Shown here in pieces: positions 1-5,099 of a DNA stretch of 5,099 nucleotides (its first letter is position 1; every line of letters begins with the position of its first letter). A model generated the notes under the pieces. That model did no database searches and was not told where the DNA came from. It saw only the letters and a list, made by a program, of their open reading frames with translations. The translations under genes and the position numbers were made by a program. The DNA comes from an uncultured Selenomonadaceae bacterium (GTDB taxonomy: Bacteria > Bacillota > Negativicutes > Selenomonadales > Selenomonadaceae): contig CAJORE010000307.1 of the NCBI GenBank assembly GCA_905236595.1, positions 1-5,099 on the forward strand, in the 5' to 3' direction.

Positions 1-626
1 AGCGCATCATCTAATTTTGCTGCCCCTCGCCCAAAATATAAATAGCGCTCGTTTTTGTAGCCAAGCATTGAATCCATGGTGTTGGCGGCGCGGTACAAAG
101 CGGCCATGGGCAAACCGCCGACCAAAAACCAAAACAACGGCGAAATGATGCCGTCGACGGTGTTTTCGGCGATGGTTTCAACGGTAGCGCGAGTGATTTC
201 CTCGGCGTTCATTTTGTTTGTGTCGCGCCCGACAATCATACCGACGGCTTGTCGGGCTTTGGCGGTTTTTTTGGCCATGAGCAACGTGTAAATATCCAAT
301 CCGGCCGTGGCCAAACTTTTTGGCGATATCATGAAGGTCAAGACGATTACCGTCATAATATCGTCAAGATGAGGCAGGTTGTATGCAGTCATCAACAGAG
401 CCATGCCGTACAGCAATAAATCGGTTGCCGCATAGGTGACGACGCAGACGATGGCTGTCAGCACGATTCCCAAGGCGAGTTTTAGATTGTTGCTGCGTGC
501 GGGGGAGGGGTAGAGCAGTTTTTCAAGCAACGCGATAAATTTGCCCATTAGCGCTACCGGGTGCCATTTCCCGCCGGGGTCGCCGATTACGGCATCAAGG
601 CAAAAAGCGGCGATCGCGGTCATCAT
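1..626 (-). CDS. cobD: Adenosylcobinamide-phosphate synthase CobD/CbiB (5' part; C-terminus beyond window)
   Basis: This integral membrane enzyme of late cobalamin synthesis joins an aminopropanol unit (or its phosphate) to the propionate of adenosylcobyric acid, giving adenosylcobinamide (phosphate). The visible 208 codons carry the family signatures in order: D11-A-V-I-G-D-P17 followed by H22-P23 near the N-terminus, V132-G-R-D-T136, the block ATVETIAENTVDGIISPLF at about residues 147-165, and RAANTMDSMLGYKN at about 179-192, followed by RY, G and DD. Hydrophobic stretches near 52-80, 92-110 and 163-180 fit membrane segments. The family is usually about 310-320 residues, so roughly the last third lies past the left edge. 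Two in-frame ATGs occur, at 626 and 623. The one at 626 is preferred because AAGG sits nine bases upstream. The start overlaps the cobQ stop, and CobQ makes the substrate of this enzyme. The call is secure; only the exact start codon is uncertain. Confidence 0.96.
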   Translation of the reverse strand, partial: MMTAIAAFCLDAVIGDPGGKWHPVALMGKFIALLEKLLYPSPARSNNLKLALGIVLTAIVCVVTYAATDLLLYGMALLMTAYNLPHLDDIMTVIVLTFMISPKSLATAGLDIYTLLMAKKTAKARQAVGMIVGRDTNKMNAEEITRATVETIAENTVDGIISPLFWFLVGGLPMAALYRAANTMDSMLGYKNERYLYFGRGAAKLDDA

Positions 627-2167
627 TGTGCGCCGCCTTGCTCGCGCATAATTTGTTTGATGCGATCAATATTGAGCGAACGGCGCAGGACGTCGGCAAG
701 TCGATTGTAATTTTGTTCTTTTTGTGCGGCAACGTTTTTGGTTACGGGCAACGGGGGCAAATGTTTGCTTTTTCGCAAGGCGTTCAAAAAATCGCGGCGA
801 AACTTGTCATCGTCAAATATACCGTGCAAATATGTGCCGAAAATTTGCCCGTTGGCGCCGGTTTGCGCCCCGTCGGCGCGAATGGTGCCGTCGTTGTAAC
901 TAAGCAGAAACGGCGCGTATTTGCCGCCTTCCGGCAATGTTGTTACACCGGCGTGTATTTCGTAGCCGGGCAAACGGGGGGCGGTTATCGTTGAGCCGAT
1001 AAAGGCAAAATTTTTGCAACTGCCGACGGTTTGTGCAGTGAATTTTTCGGCGGCGAAAGTGGTTGATACGGGCAACAAATTAAGCCCCGCAATACGCTCG
1101 ACGTTGGATTCGCTTTTATAGGGATCGTAAATTTCCTTGCCCATCATTTGATAACCGCCGCAAATGCCAACCACGGGACGTGTTGCGGCGTATTGTACAA
1201 TCTTTTCCGCCAACCCGGTTTCCTTTAGGTGGATAAGGTCATTGACGGTGCTTTTGCTCCCCGGCAAAATAACGGCATCGGCGCCGGAAATTTCTTCCGC
1301 TGTGCGGGCGTATATGAGTCGAACGTCATTTTCTTTTTCCAAGGCGGTAAAATCGGTGAAATTGGCGATTTTCGGCAAGCGTACGACGGCGATGGTTATT
1401 TCGCCGGTGTCTTTTTGCGGCACATCTTCCAAAGAAACCGAGTCCTCGTCGTCTATACCCAAATTTTCGATATGCGGTACAACCCCCAACACGGGTTTGC
1501 CCGTCCGTTCCTCCAAAAAGTTTATTGCCGAATCAAACAGCGACACGTCGCCGCGAAATTTGTTGATGATAAGTCCTTTTATCAAGGCGCGTTCATCGGC
1601 CTCCAGGAGTTCTAATGTCCCGACCAAAGAGGCCAAGGCGCCGCCGCGGTCAATGTCGGCTATCAGCAATACCGGCGCGTTGAGGTGTTTGGCGACGCGC
1701 ATATTTACTATGTCGGTATTTTTCAGATTGACTTCGGCCGGACTGCCGGCGCCCTCGATAACGATTGTGTCGTATTTTTCGGATAATGAGGCGGCGGCGG
1801 TTTTTACGGTCGAAAATGCTTGGAGACTGAAATTGTTGTGATATTCACGCGCCGACATATTGCCTACGGGCTTACCCATTATGATTACCTGTGATGTGGA
1901 ATTGCCCGTGGGTTTTAGCAGAACCGGGTTCATTAAGGCATCGGGCAAGACACCGGATGCTTCGGCTTGTGCCACTTGAGCGCGCCCCATTTCGTCGCCG
2001 GCGGCGGTAACGAATGAGTTTAAGGCCATGTTTTGCGCCTTAAATGGCGCAACGTGCCGTCCTTCTTGATAAAAAATGCGGCACAATCCGCAGGTAATAA
2101 TGCTTTTTCCTACATGTGAACCGGTTCCCATGAGCATAATGTATTCCGTCACGTCGTTTACTCCCAT
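623..2167 (-). CDS. cobQ: Cobyric acid synthase CobQ/CbiP (glutamine-hydrolysing)
   Basis: This cytoplasmic enzyme amidates the b, d, e and g side chains of adenosylcobyrinic acid a,c-diamide, using glutamine and ATP, to give adenosylcobyric acid. The N-terminal synthetase domain (about residues 9-240) begins with the P-loop-like GTGSHVGKS (14-22). It continues with the family hallmark PFKAQNMALNSFVTAAGDEM (41-60), then IEGAGSPAEVNL (137-148) and DIDRGG (171-176). The C-terminal class I-type amidotransferase domain (about 258-460) has the nucleophile C336 in GICGGYQ and the catalytic H448 in GTYLHGIF, plus the typical GYEIHAG at 401-407. The length of 514 residues is normal and nothing is missing. 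The start is uncertain. ATG at 2167 has no good Shine-Dalgarno, whereas GTG at 2152 has GGGAG eight bases upstream and would trim five residues without touching the fold. The gene overlaps cobD, which uses its product. Confidence 0.97.
   Translation of the reverse strand: MGVNDVTEYIMLMGTGSHVGKSIITCGLCRIFYQEGRHVAPFKAQNMALNSFVTAAGDEMGRAQVAQAEASGVLPDALMNPVLLKPTGNSTSQVIIMGKPVGNMSAREYHNNFSLQAFSTVKTAAASLSEKYDTIVIEGAGSPAEVNLKNTDIVNMRVAKHLNAPVLLIADIDRGGALASLVGTLELLEADERALIKGLIINKFRGDVSLFDSAINFLEERTGKPVLGVVPHIENLGIDDEDSVSLEDVPQKDTGEITIAVVRLPKIANFTDFTALEKENDVRLIYARTAEEISGADAVILPGSKSTVNDLIHLKETGLAEKIVQYAATRPVVGICGGYQMMGKEIYDPYKSESNVERIAGLNLLPVSTTFAAEKFTAQTVGSCKNFAFIGSTITAPRLPGYEIHAGVTTLPEGGKYAPFLLSYNDGTIRADGAQTGANGQIFGTYLHGIFDDDKFRRDFLNALRKSKHLPPLPVTKNVAAQKEQNYNRLADVLRRSLNIDRIKQIMREQGGAQ
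636..639 (-). promoter_or_regulatory. Ribosome binding site of cobD
   Basis: On the minus strand AAGG (followed by CGG) lies inside the last codons of cobQ, nine bases before the ATG at 626 and twelve before the ATG at 623. The spacing favours 626 as the start. The site is inside the upstream gene, as expected for translationally coupled operon genes. Confidence 0.5.
2161..2165 (-). promoter_or_regulatory. Possible ribosome binding site supporting a GTG start of cobQ at 2152
   Basis: Minus-strand GGGAG is followed by eight bases and then GTG at 2152-2150, which is in frame with cobQ and just before its P-loop segment. No comparable purine-rich site precedes the ATG at 2167. The site therefore suggests that the real protein begins with (M)TEYIMLMGTGS, although the ATG could instead be used by coupling from upstream translation. 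Confidence 0.4.
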
Positions 2168-2313
2168 TAGTGAAGGGCATCTCTAAAAACAGCTTGCAAG
2201 CCGTCGTTGGCCGCGTCTTTGGCGAGGACAACGGATAGCAGACAGAAGTTTTTCCAAGAGCCGCTAAAATTTATCGCAGAAGGTCTGCCATATAACAAGG
2301 CAACGCTGCACGG
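2167..2313 (-). other. Unrecognised open frame of 48 codons between comEC and cobQ (possible gene remnant)
   Basis: After an in-frame TAA at 2316-2314 the minus strand stays open for 48 codons and ends in TAA at 2169-2167, sharing one base with the ATG at 2167 (TAATG). Its translation looks protein-like: an aromatic and hydrophobic core (NFSGSWKNFCLLSVVLAK) is followed by a charged, possibly helical tail (DAANDGLQAVFRDALH). There is no ATG or GTG start in the frame. The only usual initiators are TTG codons, the earliest at 2298, without a visible Shine-Dalgarno. It lies in the same frame as comEC, but behind two stops (TAA at 2328-2326 and 2316-2314). I do not recognise the family. It may be the 3' remnant of a gene once coupled to cobQ, a very small gene with an unusual start, or chance. 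Confidence 0.25.
2270..2298 (-). promoter_or_regulatory. Candidate sigma-70-type promoter for the cob genes
   Basis: On the minus strand TTGTTA (2298-2293, four of six matches to TTGACA) and GATAAA (2275-2270, four of six to TATAAT) are separated by exactly 17 bases. Transcription would begin about 95 bases before cobQ, leaving a leader in which no cobalamin riboswitch motif is apparent. The match is moderate and such pairs occur by chance in AT-rich gaps, so this is a suggestion only. Confidence 0.28.
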
Positions 2314-2325
2314 TTAAAGAGACGA

Positions 2326-4713
2326 TTATTTGTCGCAAAATTTTTCAACGCGCAAATAGCGGCCATCGGTGTGAAATACCACAGCGCCGTCGCGGTCGGT
2401 GCGGAGGATTGTTGCGCCGGTTTCGGCGAGGCGGTCGATAACTTCCGCTTTCGGATGTCCAAAAGAGTTGTCGGCGCCGACCGATATTACGGCGTAGCGC
2501 GGTTTTGCCGCCGCCAAAAATTCTTGCGAACTGCTCGTTGATGAACCGTGGTGAGCAACCTGTAACACCGTTGTTTTCGGTGACAGACCCTTGGCGATGA
2601 GCGCTGTTTCTTGTTCCTTGACCAAGTCGCCGGTAAACAAAAATGAAACGTCGCCGAAGGTGAGTTTATATACGTTGGACAATTCATTTCCCGTTACCAA
2701 TGTTTCGTCGGTCGGGGCAAACAGAATTTCGATGTTTATATTTTCGTCAAGGTTGATTACGTCGCCTTCGTTTCCGGCGATGAGTTTATAAGTGTGCGGT
2801 TCGTTGTCACCAAAGCGCATACTGCGATAATAGTTATTGCGTGGTTCGTTGGCCGTGATAACCGTGTTGACGGGCATTTTTCGTAACAACGTCCCCGCTC
2901 CGGATGCGTGATCTTCGTGAGCGTGCGTAAGAAAGATGTAGTTAAGTCGTCGCACACCGTAATAAAGAAGGTACGGTAAGTCCACTTTGCCGCCGACATC
3001 AAATCGGTTGTCTATCGTGCCGCCCGTATCAATCATGGCGGCATTGCCGTTGGGAGTGACGATTAAAGCGGCGTTGCCTTGTCCGACGTCGATAAAATGC
3101 ACGGTTAATTCGGCGGCGGTGTTGAATTTGGCCGCCATTGCGAAAACGACGGCGAACAAACATAATCCGGCGGATAATGCGCGAAAGCGCCGGAGAATGT
3201 TGGCGGCGCTTTGTCGTTTGGTTTCGTCCAATGTACTGCCGCAGAGCATGGCATAATATATTGTTGCCGTAAATAAATTTGGCGTCGGCACATAAATCGT
3301 TGCCGCAGGCAATGAAGCAATGAGGCGGTCAGCGGTTATGGACAGGCCAAGCAACAAACTGTTTAGCGCAAAGACGACGCGCCCCGCCAGCGGAAACACC
3401 AACGCAACAATCCCGGCGATTAAGCCGATGATAATTATTGCTTCGACAATGGGGACAACGATTAGATTGGCAATCAGCGCACTTATGGACACGGCGTTAA
3501 AATAGTATGCGGTAATCGGCAAAGTGGCCGCTTGTGCCGCAGTCGTAACGGCAAACGTCATGGCAACAAATCGCGGCAACCTTTTTTGCAAGGCGGCAAA
3601 AAGCGGCGGCGTTACATACAAAATGCCGGCTGTTGCCGCAAACGATAATTGGAAGCTTATGTTAAACAACAAAAAGGGGTTGGCGATGAGCATAACAAGT
3701 CCCGTCAACGCCAGCAGACGTTTGGCATCGTTTTCCCGTCCCAGTTCGGCGGCGACGAAAGCCAACGCGCCCATAGTTGCCGAACGAATGACGGGCGGCA
3801 CGAAGCCGGCCAGCAACGAATAGAAAAATATTGTGCCAAGCGTCAGCACTATGCGCGCCCATACCGGCAAGCGGAGCAAGGTTCCAAGATATGTAACGGT
3901 GGCGGCCAATAAACTTATGTGTGAGCCGGACACGGACAAAATATGCACGATTCCCGTGACGGTGAATGCCTCGGTGATTTCTTCTTTTATGCCGTCGTAA
4001 CCGCCAAACAGCATGGCAAAAATGACGGCGGCATCGGCTTTGGGCATTGCCTGTTGCATGGCCGTGCGGTAGTGGTTCCTTGCGTCGGCGGCGAAACGTT
4101 TAATAAAACAGTCGTCACGGCGTTCGATTTTGACGGGACGTTTGCCGACCGACATTCGTGCCGTAATGTTTTGACTTTGCAAAAGCAGTTTGCGGTCGAT
4201 TTGTCCTGGATTATTGTAGCCTCGCGGCAAGCGGACAATGCCCAAAGCCGTCAAGCGATCGCCTATTCGGGGCGCTTGATTTTTGTCGGCAGGGGCGGCA
4301 TTTATGGTCAGACCTCCGGATGAGGCAATGTTCTTGCCGGAATTTTTTATGTTTTCAACATCAACCGTATATCGGACGGAGAGTGTGCCGTCGGCATTTT
4401 CAAAATAAGCCGGTTCTTCGCGTAAAATTCCCGTTACGGCGATTTCTTGGTGCGCAAAGCGGGCGATGTCATTGGCGGCGCTTGTGTTCTCGGCGGTGAA
4501 CCGCAACGTCCCCAACAGGAAAAACGCCGCGCCGATACACATAGCCGCGCATTTTGCCGTGTGTCGCAAAGAAATTGCCGCCGCCCCTGTTACCAAAAGC
4601 AAACTCGCGGCAATAGGCCAAAAAGGCAAGGTAAATTCGTGCGCCGCAAAAATCCCGAGGCCGCAAAACACCGTCAATGCGTTAAGGAATGTGGCACGCC
4701 GTATGTCGGTCAC
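2326..4713 (-). CDS. comEC: DNA internalisation/competence membrane channel ComEC (ComEC/Rec2 family)
   Basis: This polytopic inner-membrane protein forms the channel that takes single-stranded DNA into the cytoplasm during natural transformation. The 795 residues show the full three-part layout. First come N-terminal membrane segments (about 9-71) and a soluble DUF4131/OB-like region (about 90-195, with YNNPGQID at 166-173). Then comes the multi-helix competence domain (about 225-490), with HILSVSGSHISLL (257-269), PPVIRSATMG and NISFQLSFAATAGILY (351-366). Last is a metallo-beta-lactamase-fold domain (about 537-790), with FIDVGQGNAAL, MIDTGG, the metal motif H597-A-H-E-D-H602, FTGD (693-696) and VAHHGSS (719-725). 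The metal ligands are intact, so the domain could be an active nuclease; that is inference. The start is GTG at 4713, overlapping the comEA stop by four bases. No strong Shine-Dalgarno is seen, and the next in-frame ATG is about 58 residues in, so coupled translation is likely. Confidence 0.96.
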   Translation of the reverse strand: MTDIRRATFLNALTVFCGLGIFAAHEFTLPFWPIAASLLLVTGAAAISLRHTAKCAAMCIGAAFFLLGTLRFTAENTSAANDIARFAHQEIAVTGILREEPAYFENADGTLSVRYTVDVENIKNSGKNIASSGGLTINAAPADKNQAPRIGDRLTALGIVRLPRGYNNPGQIDRKLLLQSQNITARMSVGKRPVKIERRDDCFIKRFAADARNHYRTAMQQAMPKADAAVIFAMLFGGYDGIKEEITEAFTVTGIVHILSVSGSHISLLAATVTYLGTLLRLPVWARIVLTLGTIFFYSLLAGFVPPVIRSATMGALAFVAAELGRENDAKRLLALTGLVMLIANPFLLFNISFQLSFAATAGILYVTPPLFAALQKRLPRFVAMTFAVTTAAQAATLPITAYYFNAVSISALIANLIVVPIVEAIIIIGLIAGIVALVFPLAGRVVFALNSLLLGLSITADRLIASLPAATIYVPTPNLFTATIYYAMLCGSTLDETKRQSAANILRRFRALSAGLCLFAVVFAMAAKFNTAAELTVHFIDVGQGNAALIVTPNGNAAMIDTGGTIDNRFDVGGKVDLPYLLYYGVRRLNYIFLTHAHEDHASGAGTLLRKMPVNTVITANEPRNNYYRSMRFGDNEPHTYKLIAGNEGDVINLDENINIEILFAPTDETLVTGNELSNVYKLTFGDVSFLFTGDLVKEQETALIAKGLSPKTTVLQVAHHGSSTSSSQEFLAAAKPRYAVISVGADNSFGHPKAEVIDRLAETGATILRTDRDGAVVFHTDGRYLRVEKFCDK

Positions 4714-5099
4714 GTTTTAATCAAATCTTTCATCTTGGCAAATTTGCCGTCGCCGATGCCACGCACATTTTTTATCTCGTCGATGGTCGAAAAGGCGCCG
4801 TTTTCTTGGCGATAACGGATTATTTTTTGGGCGGTGGACGGCCCAACGCCGGGTAACTCCACCAGTTCTTTTTCCGAAGCGGTGTTGATATTTATTTTGC
4901 CGCCGGTAATGTTACGGGTTGAGTTGGCGGTGTTACCGGCAGACGGGATAATGATGCTGTCGGCGTTGGTCGGCGGAGCGGCGGCGGTTGCGGGCAGTAT
5001 GGTGTTTTTCGTCGGCACGGTTACTTGTTGTCCGTCTTGCAACGGTTCGGCCATATTGATATTGTCTTTGTCGGCATTGTCGGTGACGCCGTTGCAGGC
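4710..5099 (-). CDS. comEA: Competence DNA receptor ComEA (3' part; N-terminus beyond window)
   Basis: ComEA binds double-stranded DNA at the outer face of the membrane and passes it to the uptake channel. The visible 129 codons start inside the frame at the right edge. They begin with NGVTDNADKDNINMAEPLQDG and then QQVTVP, which is the end of an SLBB-type domain with its usual INxAxxLxDGxxxxVP pattern. A linker of about 37 residues rich in Ala, Thr, Pro, Asn and Ser follows (about 30-66). The C-terminal tandem helix-hairpin-helix domain comes last (about 68-129): ININTASEKELVELPGVGPSTAQKII, and then IDEIKNVRGIGDGKFAKMKDLI. The membrane anchor and most of the SLBB domain lie beyond the edge. 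An internal ATG at 5054 is not the start, because the open frame and homologous sequence continue upstream of it. The stop TGA overlaps the GTG start of comEC, so the two form one transcription unit. Confidence 0.95.
   Translation of the reverse strand, partial: ACNGVTDNADKDNINMAEPLQDGQQVTVPTKNTILPATAAAPPTNADSIIIPSAGNTANSTRNITGGKININTASEKELVELPGVGPSTAQKIIRYRQENGAFSTIDEIKNVRGIGDGKFAKMKDLIKT

Noticed and set aside
76..291. Plus-strand open frame of 71 codons near the left edge
   Set aside because: It is antisense to the conserved core of cobD, which is intact on the minus strand through this region.
1164..1841. A 225-codon open frame on the plus strand
   Set aside because: It lies wholly inside cobQ, whose family motifs are unmistakable. 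Its translation is Ser/Arg-rich and shows no recognisable domain, typical of an antisense shadow of a gene with few stop-generating codons.
2192..2201. Perfect 10-base palindrome GCTTGCAAGC before cobQ, as an operator
   Set aside because: One such palindrome is not surprising in a gap of this size. No second copy or known operator match was seen, and it is within the protein-like open frame.
2276..2288. Minus-strand hairpin GCAGA-CCT-TCTGC followed by an AT-rich run, as a comEC terminator
   Set aside because: The stem is only five base pairs with a three-base loop, and the following ATAAATTTT is not a clean U-tract. It also sits between the candidate -35 and -10 boxes. Too weak to call.
2168..2325. 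Cobalamin riboswitch upstream of cobQ
   Set aside because: The gap is short and I could not find the conserved B12-box-like core on the minus strand.
2314..2328. Readthrough of the comEC stop to extend the protein into the downstream in-frame open frame
   Set aside because: Two in-frame TAA codons (2328-2326 and 2316-2314) stand in the way. ComEC already has its normal C-terminus after the metallo-beta-lactamase domain.
3943..4323. Plus-strand open frames inside comEC (this one and several others between 2591 and 4815)
   Set aside because: They are antisense to an intact comEC with full domain content, with no ribosome binding site or protein-like motif seen.

Overview
The window holds four protein genes, all on the minus strand and tightly packed. 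Reading in the direction of transcription (right to left) they are comEA (3' part only), comEC, cobQ/cbiP and cobD/cbiB (5' part only). No tRNA, rRNA, CRISPR array, insertion sequence or phage gene was seen. The long open frames on the plus strand are shadows of these genes.

Organism: the ComEA fragment ends an SLBB-type domain and then carries a helix-hairpin-helix DNA-binding domain. This is the architecture of Firmicutes-type ComEA, longer than the short HhH-only proteins of many Gram-negatives. Together with a corrinoid pathway and a roughly balanced base composition, this fits an anaerobic Firmicutes relative, perhaps a member of the Negativicutes. That assignment is inference, and no marker gene in the window settles it.

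Right part (2326-5099), DNA uptake: comEA and comEC overlap by four bases (GTGA). ComEA is the envelope-anchored double-stranded DNA receptor. ComEC is the membrane channel through which one strand enters the cytoplasm, and it carries a complete metallo-beta-lactamase-fold domain at its C-terminus.

Middle (2168-2325), a 158-base gap between the competence and cobalamin blocks: it contains a possible sigma-70-type promoter reading into cobQ. It also contains a protein-like open frame of 48 codons without an ATG or GTG start, whose stop codon overlaps the first possible cobQ ATG (TAATG). This is the only part of the window that ordinary annotation does not explain. It may be a gene remnant, a tiny gene, or chance.

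Left part (1-2167), late cobalamin synthesis: CobQ amidates adenosylcobyrinic acid a,c-diamide to adenosylcobyric acid. CobD then attaches the aminopropanol arm to make adenosylcobinamide (phosphate). The two genes overlap (ATGATGA) and catalyse consecutive steps, so they are almost certainly co-transcribed. I see no previously undescribed system; the genes are recognisable members of known families with intact key residues.
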